A stretch of DNA of 64,000 nucleotides from an uncultured Bacteroidales bacterium (GCA_900317155.1 ONFO01000009.1:1-64000); one strand, 5' to 3'; positions 25,886 to 34,562 are shown, counted from the stretch's first letter. The notes: generated by a model from the sequence alone, not told the origin. Made by a program: numbers and translations.

Positions 25886-27058
25886 ATGGACATCAGCCTT
25901 TTCCTTGAGCCCGTCGCTGAAAAGTGTTTCAGTGCGGCCTACCGTCCAGGTAAAAAGACCTTGGGCGAGAGCATCGGCATCTACCGTAACGAGGAGACAT
26001 TCCCCGACCTCGAAGGTGTGGATTTGGCCATCATCGGCGTCAAGGAGGAACGCGGTGCGGTCGACAACAAAGGCTGCGCCGATGGCGTGGACTACATCCG
26101 GAAAGCCCTTTACCCGCTTTTCAACCATTGGCCCCAACTTCATATCATCGACTTGGGCGACATCAAGATTGGGAAAGAACTCAACGACACTTATTATGCC
26201 GTGAGTCAGGTGCTTACCGAGCTGATGAAGAACAAGGTTGTGCCCATCATCATCGGGGCGGGTCAAGACCTTACCTATACGATGTACCAAGTGTATGAGC
26301 CCACGGGCAAGCTCATCAACATTGCTGCCGTCGACCCCATGTTCGACATTGGCAACGACAAAGAAGCCCTCAACTCGCATTCCTATCTCAGCCATATCAT
26401 CCTACACCAGCCCAATTTCCTGTTCAACTTCACCAACATCGGATATCAGTCGTATTATGTTGACATAGAAAATATTGAGTTGATGAAACAGCTGCTCTTC
26501 GATGCCTATCGTTTGGGCAACATCAAGCAAAACATCGAACTGACCGAGCCGCTCATCCGCAATGCCAATCTCTTAAGTTTCGATGTGTCGGCCATCCGTG
26601 CCGCCGACGCACCAGGCGTGAAAAACGCCTCGCCCAATGGCTTCAACGGCGAAGAGGCCTGCCGCATGACCCGCTATGCCGGACTGAGTTACAAGCTCTC
26701 ATCCATCGGTTTCTTCGAATACAACCCGCATTACGACATTAACTCGCGCACGGCCAACCTCATCGCTGAGATGATTTGGTACTTCATCGAAGGCTTTGCC
26801 AACCGTCAGGACGATGTGCCTACATTGGAAAGCACTGATTTCAAGCGTTATAATGTGCAAATAGGCGACAGTCAAGATGTGGTTTTCCTCTGCCACAAAA
26901 TCACGGGCAAATGGTGGATGGACATGTCGTTCCTGCAAAAGGCCGACCAACGCTATGAGCGGCACCACTTCATCCCTTGCTCGAAGGAAGACTACGACCA
27001 AGCCATGCGCAACGAGCTGCCCGACAAGTGGTGGCAGTTTTATCAGAAGTTGATGTGA
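25886..27058 (+). CDS. Arginase/ureohydrolase-fold protein with degenerate metal site
   Basis: 390 residues. The fold is that of arginase, agmatinase and formimidoylglutamase, which use two Mn ions held by GG-D-H, DxHxD and SxDxD motifs. Here the first motif reads GAGQD (Gln127 in place of His), the second reads AAVDPMFD (Asp150 and Asp154 kept, Met152 in place of His) and the third reads SFDVSAIRA (Asp233 kept, Ser235 in place of Asp). Three of six ligands are therefore replaced, so a canonical dimanganese hydrolase is unlikely. It follows the DHS-like gene by 94 bases in the same direction. Such divergent members exist in Bacteroidetes; their role is not known to me. Confidence 0.78.
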   Translation: MDISLFLEPVAEKCFSAAYRPGKKTLGESIGIYRNEETFPDLEGVDLAIIGVKEERGAVDNKGCADGVDYIRKALYPLFNHWPQLHIIDLGDIKIGKELNDTYYAVSQVLTELMKNKVVPIIIGAGQDLTYTMYQVYEPTGKLINIAAVDPMFDIGNDKEALNSHSYLSHIILHQPNFLFNFTNIGYQSYYVDIENIELMKQLLFDAYRLGNIKQNIELTEPLIRNANLLSFDVSAIRAADAPGVKNASPNGFNGEEACRMTRYAGLSYKLSSIGFFEYNPHYDINSRTANLIAEMIWYFIEGFANRQDDVPTLESTDFKRYNVQIGDSQDVVFLCHKITGKWWMDMSFLQKADQRYERHHFIPCSKEDYDQAMRNELPDKWWQFYQKLM

Positions 27059-27061
27059 TTT

Positions 27062-27208
27062 TTTGGGATTCGCTTCGCGAAGAAATACGCAGTATTCAAC
27101 GAAGTTAAATCTAATCAAAATCTTCTATTTAAGAAATCTATCAAAAAACTGATTTTGAAAGATTGTGATTTGATTTTTGAAAAATTTCTTGCCGTGGGCA
27201 ATCCCAAA
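27062..27208. repeat. MITE-like element, copy 1 (imperfect terminal inverted repeats)
   Basis: The left end TTTGGGATT-N9-AAGAAAT (27062-27086) and the right end, read inverted, have the same frame TTTGGGATT-N9-AAGAAAT, with CG-rich middles that differ. The interior is AT-rich and non-coding. A second copy is at 46054-46180. The element begins 4 bases after a stop codon. Its right end supplies the TTG of the promoter for the next gene. Confidence 0.7.
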
Positions 27209-27220
27209 TTAGTATCTTTG
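27189..27220 (+). promoter_or_regulatory. Promoter of the peptidylarginine deiminase gene
   Basis: TTG (27189-27191), 21 bases, then TATCTTTG (27213-27220). The TTG is part of the inverted-repeat end of the MITE-like element. Confidence 0.7.
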
Positions 27221-27238
27221 CCGCAAATTTTTCGAACT

Positions 27239-29539
27239 ATGAAAAAAGTACTATCTATTTTCACTCTTTTACTCTTGATGGCCGCCACTATGCAGGCCCA
27301 AGAAAAGAAACCCGATTGGATGAGATGGCACTATCTCTCCGAAGAGGAAATGTATGACAAGTCCCGTGGCATGAACTTCGTCGAGACCGACCCGCCAACG
27401 GGAGAGCCGCGTTTCGTGGCCGAGTTTGAGCCCATGCAAGGCGTGATGATCCGCTACCCCTTGGGCATCCCGACCAGCCTTGTGGCTCAGTTGTCGAACA
27501 ACTGCATGGTATATTGTATCGTCAGCAATTCGCAACAGAACAGCGCCCAATACGACTTCCAAAATGCAGGCGTCAACATGGACAATGTCACCTTTGTGAA
27601 TGCCCCTTCAGATTCCTATTGGGTGCGCGACTACGGTCCGTGGTACATCTTCGAAGACCGCAACCCTGCCATCGTCGACAACATCTACAACCGTCCGCGT
27701 CCCAACGACGACAACATGTCGCAAGTGTTCGCCAATTTTTGGCAGATTCCAATGTACGGCATGAGACTGGAACACACTGGTGGCAACATGATGGAAGACG
27801 GTCGCGGCCACGGCGTGAGCGACGACCTTGTGTTTCAAGAGAACTTGCAGGACTACGGAATTGATGAAGCCACTGTCCGCGACAAAATGCGCGACTATCT
27901 GGGCATCGATCCTTATCATGTCACCATCGACCCGCAAGGCGACTACATTGCCCACGTGGACTGCTGGGGCAAGTACCTTGCTCCCGACAAGATCTTGATT
28001 GCGCAACTGCCAGAGAGTAATCCCCGCTATCAGTATTACGAACAGGTGGCCGAATACTTTGAGACCACCAACTGCTGCTGGGGTTATCCCTATCGTGTTT
28101 ACCGCGTCTTTGAACCCGGAGGCTACACCTTGGCTCCCTATACCAATAGCCTCATCTTGAACAAGACTGTTTATGTTCCGTTGGGCACCAACAATACATA
28201 CAACAACGATGCCTTGGCTGTCTATCAGGAAGCCATGCCAGGCTATGAAATCGTTGGCGTGACTAATAATGGGTACACTGGTTGGGAGAACACCGATGCC
28301 CTGCACTGCCGCACCCGTGGCGTGATGGACTTCCACATGCTCTTCGTCGACCACCGCGACGTGCTCTTCGGCGAACAAGAATGGCAAGACTCCATCCCTG
28401 TGGTGAGCAAATTCATCGCCTACAGCGGTGCGAACTTGAAGCAAGATTCGCTCCTTGTTTATTATAGCATCGACGGTGGTGCCTACCAAACTGCTCACAT
28501 GACCGCAACAGGCAACCCTGACGAGTATGTTGGTTATATCAAGGGTTACCAAGGCGAATCGGAGATTGACTACTATGTGTTTGGTGCCGACGAATCGGGA
28601 CACCGCTACACGCAGCCTGTCTTCGCCGACCTCGACCCGCACCATTTCACTATGGAGGCGCATGAACCTCCTACCCCGCAGGGCGAATTGGTGATTACGC
28701 CGGATACACTGTGGTTCACCCAAATGGGACAGGAAAGACAGTTTAATATCATCAACGAAACAAACGAAGCAGTCACTATCATTGATGTGGTGCCCGAAGC
28801 ACCTAGTTTCAATCTTTGGGACAACACCTTCCCGTACACTCTGCAACCTGGGGAAACGCTGATGGTTACCATAAATTTCCAATCCGCTCCTGGTAAAGAC
28901 ACCTACATTCCCTACGAGATTCTGGTTCAGACCACATTGGGCGATAGAATTGTGATGGGCATGGTGCTGAACACCTCACTTGACAGTGGTTTTGTGATTG
29001 TGGGTGCGCCCGTTTTGGAATTCAACGAGCCAGACAGCCTCCCTCAACAAGTGTGTATGCAAAATCGTTTCTTTGGTAGCCAAATTCCGGTCAAGGTGCT
29101 GGCTGTCACAGAAAACGAAACGAACTATTTGCGCTTGGAGCCCCATGGTACCTTGCCCTATACGGTAGAACCAGCGGATTATTTCTACCTTGATGTGTAT
29201 GTCAATGCCTTGGCGAAAGGCTATGTAGTCACTACTTTTACGGTTCAGACCGATCAAAATGACTGCACTTATAGTGTCGCTATCAACGAAGACATCTTAA
29301 CGGTCACCGAACTCTCCGCCGAGACCAAACTCTATCCCAACCCGACCACAGGCCAATTCACCGTGGAAGGCGCGAATGTGGCACGGGTGGAGGTGTATAA
29401 CCTTGTCGGGCAAAAGGTGCACGAAGCCGAAGGCAAGACCGTCAGCATCGATGCCACCAACTGGAACAAGGGCATCTATCTCGTCAACATCATTGAGGAG
29501 AAGGGTGCCATGGTGACCAAGAAATTGGTGGTGAGATGA
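27239..29539 (+). CDS. Secreted peptidylarginine/agmatine deiminase family protein (Porphyromonas type), T9SS cargo
   Basis: 766 residues from the ATG at 27239; an in-frame ATG at 27155 is rejected because the promoter lies between. Signal peptide MKKVLSIFTLLLLMAATMQAQ; PAD_porph domain (about 50-375) with DSYWVRDYGPW, HTGGNMMEDGRG, HVDCWGKYL and DALHCRTRGV. Asp131, His239, Asp241, Asn303 and Cys357 fall where P. gingivalis PPAD has Asp130, His236, Asp238, Asn297 and Cys351. Then come Ig-like domains and a type IX sorting domain (YPNPTTGQFTV ... TKKLVVR). It should convert arginine in peptides (or agmatine) to citrulline and ammonia outside the cell. Substrate choice is inferred. Confidence 0.9.
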   Translation: MKKVLSIFTLLLLMAATMQAQEKKPDWMRWHYLSEEEMYDKSRGMNFVETDPPTGEPRFVAEFEPMQGVMIRYPLGIPTSLVAQLSNNCMVYCIVSNSQQNSAQYDFQNAGVNMDNVTFVNAPSDSYWVRDYGPWYIFEDRNPAIVDNIYNRPRPNDDNMSQVFANFWQIPMYGMRLEHTGGNMMEDGRGHGVSDDLVFQENLQDYGIDEATVRDKMRDYLGIDPYHVTIDPQGDYIAHVDCWGKYLAPDKILIAQLPESNPRYQYYEQVAEYFETTNCCWGYPYRVYRVFEPGGYTLAPYTNSLILNKTVYVPLGTNNTYNNDALAVYQEAMPGYEIVGVTNNGYTGWENTDALHCRTRGVMDFHMLFVDHRDVLFGEQEWQDSIPVVSKFIAYSGANLKQDSLLVYYSIDGGAYQTAHMTATGNPDEYVGYIKGYQGESEIDYYVFGADESGHRYTQPVFADLDPHHFTMEAHEPPTPQGELVITPDTLWFTQMGQERQFNIINETNEAVTIIDVVPEAPSFNLWDNTFPYTLQPGETLMVTINFQSAPGKDTYIPYEILVQTTLGDRIVMGMVLNTSLDSGFVIVGAPVLEFNEPDSLPQQVCMQNRFFGSQIPVKVLAVTENETNYLRLEPHGTLPYTVEPADYFYLDVYVNALAKGYVVTTFTVQTDQNDCTYSVAINEDILTVTELSAETKLYPNPTTGQFTVEGANVARVEVYNLVGQKVHEAEGKTVSIDATNWNKGIYLVNIIEEKGAMVTKKLVVR

Positions 29540-29573
29540 TATAGAGATTAACGAGTGGTGTCTTTACAGAGAA

Positions 29574-29608
29574 AACCTGTAGCATGATCAAATGCTACAG
29601 GTTTTTTT
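29574..29608 (+). terminator. Rho-independent terminator after the deiminase gene
   Basis: Perfect 12-base arms AACCTGTAGCAT (29574-29585) and ATGCTACAGGTT (29592-29603) with a 6-base loop, followed by a run of T. Confidence 0.9.
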
Positions 29609-29615
29609 CTAATCA

Positions 29616-29647
29616 TTTGGATTTTTGAAAAACGTTGGTTATTTTTG
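29616..29647 (+). promoter_or_regulatory. Promoter of the first GLUG gene
   Basis: TTTG (29616-29619), 20 bases, then TATTTTTG (29640-29647); the ATG follows at 29673. Confidence 0.75.
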
Positions 29648-29672
29648 CCGCATAAACCTAAAATAGTCTATT

Positions 29673-31067
29673 ATGAAAAAGTCCATTCTCTTTATCTTGT
29701 TTTTCTGTTTGCCATTTTTAACGGTTGCGCAGAATAATGGAAACAGGGACAATCCTTATTGGACTGAGATAGTGACCGAGCAGCCCGAAGGATATACCGT
29801 GTTGGAAAACGGCGATGTTGAAATCTCATCTGCCGAAGGGCTGGCTTGGCTTATTTCCGTGGTGAATGGGTTGAACGGATGTGTGGCCGACGATTTTGAA
29901 GGACGAAAAGTGGATTTGTTGAGAGACGTTGACCTTTCAGGAGCAGACTGGGTTCCCATAGGCGATATATTCTCTGATTCCACTCTTGTTTTCAAAGGCC
30001 AGTTTGATGGCAAAGGACATACTATAAAAAATCTTTACATCAAAGACTTGTCTTGGGATTATTTGAGCTTGTTTGGATATCTTAATCACGCAGAAATACA
30101 CAATATATTTCTTGACCAAGGATTGATATGTGGGAGGTCGTATTGCGGTGGTATTGCAGGAAGGTGCGATAATGGCTCTCTTATCGATAATTGCGTTGTC
30201 AACCTTGAAGTAGCGGGAAATTGCTATACGGGTGGCATAACAGGACGCAACAAAGATTCCATGATAAGAAACTGCTGTTACATCTACTTTAGATTTGAAC
30301 CTGGAGGCTTTTACGGTGGCGGTATTGCAGGCTGGAACGAGGCCGAAGGGCAAGACGCTGTTATCGAAAACTGCTATTATGATTCTCAAATTATCGGGTC
30401 ATTCAACACCTGCTGGGCTGGAGGCATCGTCGGATACAATGTCGTTACAGAAGGTGAGGGTGCCGCCTTGGTGAAGAATTGCTATGCTGCTTTGCATGGA
30501 CGGGATTGGTATGAAGAAGGTGGTATTGTAGGATGGAATCTGAACGGTACGGTCACGAACAGTTATTATTGCGTAATTTACAACTACATTAGCGATGTGC
30601 CAGTAATTGGATACGGTGACATGAACTATTCGGATTGTTCTATTTTTGAATATCAAGAAGGTATGGAATCAATACTTGAGCATCCTGTTTCAGTTGGGGA
30701 ATATCAGACCGACAACCTTCTTGATGCGTTAAACCTGTGGCTGACAATTCAAAGCCCGACAATATGGTATCAGGAATGGTGCGAAAGAGAGTCTCTACCG
30801 TTTTTCTGCGACCAATTGGATGAAACAGAAGAACAAATGATTCAGTTGGATGGCATAACGGTTTCTCCCAACCCCTCAAGTGGACTTGTTCAAATCAATG
30901 GCATTGATGTAGCTGAAGTGACGGTCTACAACATATTAGGCCAAATAGTGAAGACCGAGCGAAGCACCAACGAAATCGATTTGGAAGGCTTGCCGCAAGG
31001 GATTTACACTTTGCGCATTGCGGATGAGCGCGGTTTCGTTGTGACAAAGAAGGTAATAAAAAAGTAA
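29673..31067 (+). CDS. T9SS-sorted GLUG-repeat surface protein, paralogue 1
   Basis: 464 residues. Signal peptide MKKSILFILFFCLPFLTVA, then an EISSAEGLAWLISVVNGLNG segment shared with the next gene, then GLUG-type units (GGIAGRCDNGSLIDNCVV, GGITGRNKDSMIRNC, GGIVGWNLNGTVTNSYY) that form a beta-helix-like stack, as in bacterial adhesins. The end is a type IX sorting domain (VSPNPSSGLVQI ... VVTKKVIKK) that differs from the one in its paralogue. Probably an adhesin or glycan binder; no catalytic site is seen. Confidence 0.82.
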   Translation: MKKSILFILFFCLPFLTVAQNNGNRDNPYWTEIVTEQPEGYTVLENGDVEISSAEGLAWLISVVNGLNGCVADDFEGRKVDLLRDVDLSGADWVPIGDIFSDSTLVFKGQFDGKGHTIKNLYIKDLSWDYLSLFGYLNHAEIHNIFLDQGLICGRSYCGGIAGRCDNGSLIDNCVVNLEVAGNCYTGGITGRNKDSMIRNCCYIYFRFEPGGFYGGGIAGWNEAEGQDAVIENCYYDSQIIGSFNTCWAGGIVGYNVVTEGEGAALVKNCYAALHGRDWYEEGGIVGWNLNGTVTNSYYCVIYNYISDVPVIGYGDMNYSDCSIFEYQEGMESILEHPVSVGEYQTDNLLDALNLWLTIQSPTIWYQEWCERESLPFFCDQLDETEEQMIQLDGITVSPNPSSGLVQINGIDVAEVTVYNILGQIVKTERSTNEIDLEGLPQGIYTLRIADERGFVVTKKVIKK

Positions 31068-31114
31068 GTTGTTTTTGTCGTAAAAACTGAAAATTAACTA
31101 TAAATCTATACATT

Positions 31115-32572
31115 ATGAAAAAACACATCTTTATTATTTTGCTTTTCTGCTTGCCGTTTATGGCGGTTGGGCAGGATAAGGATTTCCTGCGTGAGTATCC
31201 GCTGCCGAATTGGACCGACACCATCATGTCGCAACCGGAAGGCTATGTGGCGGACGCCGAAGGCAATGTGGAAATATCCTCTTCAGATGGCTTGGTCTGG
31301 CTCATCTCCACCGTGAATGGATTGAATGGTTGTGAGCCTGACGACTTCGACGGACGCACGGTGAAACTGACCGACGATATCGATTTCGGCGAAACTGGGC
31401 TACAATATAATTTTAGTCCTATAGGTACACGCGACACCCCTTTTTGTGGCACCTTTGACGGCAACTGCCATAAAATCCAACACCTTCGTCAGCGCTATTC
31501 ACGCTTTGAGCCTCCTTACCATCACTATTTTGACATAGGTGTTTTCGGATACATCCATCATGCCGAGGTGAAGAACGCGACGTTAGACCCAACATGCCAA
31601 ATATTCTCAACGGCTAATGATGACGGTTATTTCCGAGGAGAAATGGTCGGATTTGCCGACTCACTCTCCATTGTAGAAAACTGCCATTTCAATAATACAG
31701 GAGTCCATACCTTTGGAGGCGGTTTGGTTGGCCTTAACCGTAACTCAACCGTGAGGAATTGCTCATGCGGAGGACATAATAACGGCTTGGGGTCACCCGA
31801 AGAAGGTGCTGGGGTGGTGGCAACCAACCGTTCCGAGGGAGGCTATGCCGATGCCATAGTTGAGAATTGCTATTTTTGTGGAAGCCTTGACCCTTCTTTC
31901 AGCACATGGTATGTTGGTGGTCTTGTATGTTATAATGAAACTGCTGTCAACAACAATGGCTATAAGGCCATCATTAGGAACTGCCATAGCACTCCGACGA
32001 GCGATTTTTGGTCTTACAAAGAATATGGTAGCTTTGCGGCAATCAGTTCCGAAGGAAGTAGCATTAGTAATTGCTATACTGACTTTACAAAGGTAAGCTT
32101 TCCCCTCATGGTTGGTCTTAATCAAGGCGAGTTGAATGATTGTTCTTCATACACCATTATTGATGAGGTGGCTACTTTTTCAGCCCCTGTTAATGTCTAC
32201 GGCAATACTACAGAATACCTGCTTGACGCACTCAATTTGTGGATTGTTGAACAAGAGAATCCAGGGGTATATAGAAGTTGGACGATGGACTCAAACAACA
32301 TTCCAGTATTTGACGAATATTATATTGGCATTCCTGAAATCAAGACATCAGAAGAAGTGATTCTCTATCCCAACCCCACCACAAGCCAGTTCACCGTGGA
32401 AGGCGCCAATGTGGCACGGGTGGAGGTGTATAACCTCGTCGGGCAAAAGGTGCACGAAGCCGAAGGCAAGACCGTCAGCATCGATGCCACCAACTGGAAC
32501 AAGGGCATCTATCTCGTCAACATCATTGAGGAGAAAGGTGCCGTGGTGACCAAGAAATTGGTGGTGAGATAA
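31115..32572 (+). CDS. T9SS-sorted GLUG-repeat surface protein, paralogue 2
   Basis: 485 residues. Signal peptide MKKHIFIILLFCLPFMAVG. The first 100 residues are clearly paralogous to the preceding gene (QPEGY...GNVEISSSDGLVWLISTVNGLNG) and the middle has looser GLUG units (GGGLVGLNRNSTVRNC). The final 70 residues, however, are almost identical to the sorting domain of the deiminase gene (YPNPTTSQFTVEGANVARVE ... TKKLVVR) and not to that of its paralogue. It lies 47 bases after paralogue 1, probably in one transcript. A hairpin terminator follows at 32615. Confidence 0.82.
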   Translation: MKKHIFIILLFCLPFMAVGQDKDFLREYPLPNWTDTIMSQPEGYVADAEGNVEISSSDGLVWLISTVNGLNGCEPDDFDGRTVKLTDDIDFGETGLQYNFSPIGTRDTPFCGTFDGNCHKIQHLRQRYSRFEPPYHHYFDIGVFGYIHHAEVKNATLDPTCQIFSTANDDGYFRGEMVGFADSLSIVENCHFNNTGVHTFGGGLVGLNRNSTVRNCSCGGHNNGLGSPEEGAGVVATNRSEGGYADAIVENCYFCGSLDPSFSTWYVGGLVCYNETAVNNNGYKAIIRNCHSTPTSDFWSYKEYGSFAAISSEGSSISNCYTDFTKVSFPLMVGLNQGELNDCSSYTIIDEVATFSAPVNVYGNTTEYLLDALNLWIVEQENPGVYRSWTMDSNNIPVFDEYYIGIPEIKTSEEVILYPNPTTSQFTVEGANVARVEVYNLVGQKVHEAEGKTVSIDATNWNKGIYLVNIIEEKGAVVTKKLVVR

Positions 32573-32614
32573 ACCTTGTAGGGACACGATTAATCGCGTC
32601 TTATTGAAAAACCA

Positions 32615-32654
32615 AAGAATCCCTGAATCCGTTTCGGGGATTCTTATTATTTTT
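32615..32654 (+). terminator. Terminator hairpin after GLUG genes
   Basis: AAGAATCCC (32615-32623) pairs with GGGATTCTT (32637-32645), followed by ATTATTTTT. The same T-rich tail forms a -7 box TATTTTTG (32648-32655), so the terminator and a promoter for the lipoprotein gene overlap. The rest of the spacer holds a TAGGGACACGATTAATCGCG unit (32579 on) and the palindrome AGGACGCTTGCGTCCT (32775-32790). Confidence 0.65.
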
Positions 32655-32864
32655 GCCCCAAGAAGTAAGAAACTACAGATTGAACAGATGAAACAGATTA
32701 TTGACATCGTAATTTGTGGGGCATAAATGCCCAATTAGTACAGATTCTTACTAGCGTTAGTCATCTGTATAAATAGGACGCTTGCGTCCTCGAAATTTTA
32801 TCTTTCTATCTGTGACATCTGTCAAATCTGTAGTTAAACAAGATCGAATCTATTAGTATCAACG

Positions 32865-33368
32865 ATGAAAAAAGTATTTCCAATTCTTATCTGTTGTATG
32901 TTAGCCTTGACTTCGTGCCAGAAGAAGAACGCCCCACTGTTTCGCGGCGACTACAGCTTCAAGACCTCGGGCAGTGTCACCTTGGATGAAATCAACGCCG
33001 AAGACGAACCTGCCTCCTTTACCGTCAATCTGCCCAACGAAATTGGACAATTGGAAATTAAAGATTTGGACAACGGCAAGGACAGCGTTCTTGTGGTGAT
33101 GAACACCATGGGCGGCGAGGTCGTGGTCACCCATGCCCTTTGCCAAGACAACAAAATCTTCCTCCGCGACTTCAAGAAAAACACGTTGCTCTTCACTGGT
33201 GACTCACTCACACTGAAGAACGAACTGCGCGTGCAGGCCTCGGGACAGATGTATGAGGACAATACGCTCATCCTCAACATGACATACGAGGGTGAAGCCG
33301 AGACTAACGAGCGCAGTTTCAAGATTTATGGCGATGACATCCGCATGGCGGCCACAAGAAACAATTAG
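32865..33368 (+). CDS. Small lipoprotein of unknown function
   Basis: 167 residues with a lipoprotein signal (MKKVFPILICCMLALTSC, Cys18). The mature part is a compact beta-rich domain with strands such as GDYSFKTSGSVTLDE and KIFLRDFKKNTLLFTGDSLTLK; this is the look of a small lipocalin-like or SRPBCC-free barrel, but I recognise no named family. It precedes the efflux operon by about 120 bases with a hairpin repeat between. Co-regulation with the efflux genes is possible but not shown. Confidence 0.7.
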   Translation: MKKVFPILICCMLALTSCQKKNAPLFRGDYSFKTSGSVTLDEINAEDEPASFTVNLPNEIGQLEIKDLDNGKDSVLVVMNTMGGEVVVTHALCQDNKIFLRDFKKNTLLFTGDSLTLKNELRVQASGQMYEDNTLILNMTYEGEAETNERSFKIYGDDIRMAATRNN

Positions 33369-33392
33369 TGTATGAATAAACTAAGGGACGAT

Positions 33393-33473
33393 GGCTTCTG
33401 ACTATGACTATGACCACTTCACCCAAGGCACGAGATGGTCATAGTCATGGTCATTGGCCATAGTCGGAAAAAG
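33393..33473. repeat. Short relative of the GACTATGACC palindromic repeat
   Basis: GACGATGGC...GACTATGACTATGACCACTT faces AGATGGTCATAGTCATGGTC, so the block can fold. It shares the CGATG..CT, GACTATGACC and GGTCATAGTC words with the 190-base repeats at 2728 and 47128 but is less than half as long. Confidence 0.65.
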
Positions 33474-33489
33474 AACAATAAACCGAAAA

Positions 33490-34545
33490 ATGAAAATTAA
33501 ACGTATATTATGGCTCCTTCCTCTCTTGTTGGTCGGCTGCGGCGAAACCGACCCACAGCAACTCAAGGAGAAGCTCATCGGTGGTCCTGCCGAAGAGCGC
33601 GCCATCACAGTGGGTGTGCAGCGCATCGACACGGTGGGCGGCTTGGTGCGCAACAGCTACCCTGGCTACCTTGAAGAAGGCAACACGGTTGACATCAGCT
33701 TCAAATATGGCGGCACATTGCAGTCGCTCAATGTGAAAGAGGGTAGCATGGTGCGCAAAGGACAAGTGCTGGCGCGTGTGTCCTCCCCGCAGATGGAGAG
33801 CACCCGACGCTCGGCACAAGCCACCCTTGAGCAGGCCCAAGATGCCTACGACCGCCTGAAAAAGGTGCATGACAACGGCAGCCTGCCCGAGATCAAATGG
33901 CGCGAGATGGTGGCCAACCTTGAGAAAGCCCAAGCCGCCCTCGACTTGGCCAACGCCATGCTTGCCGACAACACCGTCACGGCCCCCTTCGACGGCACCG
34001 TCACCAACTTGAGCGCCGTGAAAGGTGAGAGCATCACGCCGCTGAAGCCCATCATGCGCATCATCAGCACCAAAGGCTTGGTGGTGAAAATCAGCGTGCC
34101 GGAGAACGAAATCGCCAAGGTGCAAATCGGCGATGAGGCACAAATCCTCATCCCTGCCCTCGACAACCGCCGCTGCAAAGGCCATATTCTCGAAAAGAAC
34201 ATGACTTCATCGTTGCTCACGCATAGCTATCCTGTGAAAGTGCTCATCGATGAAAAAGACGAGGCTTTCACCCCGGGCATGATTGCTAAAGTGGTGCTGA
34301 GTGCAGATGTCGACAATGGCATCGTTGTCCCAGCCAATGCGGTCTTGATCAATAACGATGGCAAGTTCGTGTGGGTGGCGAAAGACGGTCGCGCAACGCG
34401 ACAAACCATCACCATCTCGGGCTATTCGGGCACGGGTGTGGTGGTGAGCGAAGGCTTGCATAGTGGCGACATCGTTATCGTGGAAGGGTATCAGAAGGTT
34501 AGCGAAGGGATGAAGGTGGAATGTGGAATGCAGAATGATGAATGA
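33490..34545 (+). CDS. RND efflux periplasmic adaptor (membrane fusion lipoprotein)
   Basis: 351 residues from the ATG at 33490; an earlier in-frame ATG (33454) lies inside the upstream hairpin repeat and is rejected. Lipoprotein signal LLPLLLVGCGE. The fold is that of HlyD/AcrA adaptors: barrel-lipoyl half-motif YGGTLQSLNVKEGSMVRKGQVLARV, alpha-hairpin coiled coil (ESTRRSAQATLEQAQDAYDR), second lipoyl half TVTAPFDGTVTNLSAVKGE, then beta-barrel. It links the inner-membrane pump to the TolC-like channel encoded next. The last codons (KVECGMQNDE) are written by a GAATGCAGAATG-type repeat. Confidence 0.92.
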   Translation: MKIKRILWLLPLLLVGCGETDPQQLKEKLIGGPAEERAITVGVQRIDTVGGLVRNSYPGYLEEGNTVDISFKYGGTLQSLNVKEGSMVRKGQVLARVSSPQMESTRRSAQATLEQAQDAYDRLKKVHDNGSLPEIKWREMVANLEKAQAALDLANAMLADNTVTAPFDGTVTNLSAVKGESITPLKPIMRIISTKGLVVKISVPENEIAKVQIGDEAQILIPALDNRRCKGHILEKNMTSSLLTHSYPVKVLIDEKDEAFTPGMIAKVVLSADVDNGIVVPANAVLINNDGKFVWVAKDGRATRQTITISGYSGTGVVVSEGLHSGDIVIVEGYQKVSEGMKVECGMQNDE

Positions 34546-34551
34546 TGAATG
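34518..34551 (+). repeat. GGAATGCAGAATGATGAATG tract at the end of the adaptor gene
   Basis: Tandem GGAATG/AGAATG/TGAATG heptamers that include the last codons and stop of the adaptor gene. The same kind of tract occurs inside cysQ (53175-53265). Confidence 0.65.
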
Positions 34552-34562
34552 TGTTTGGCTTC

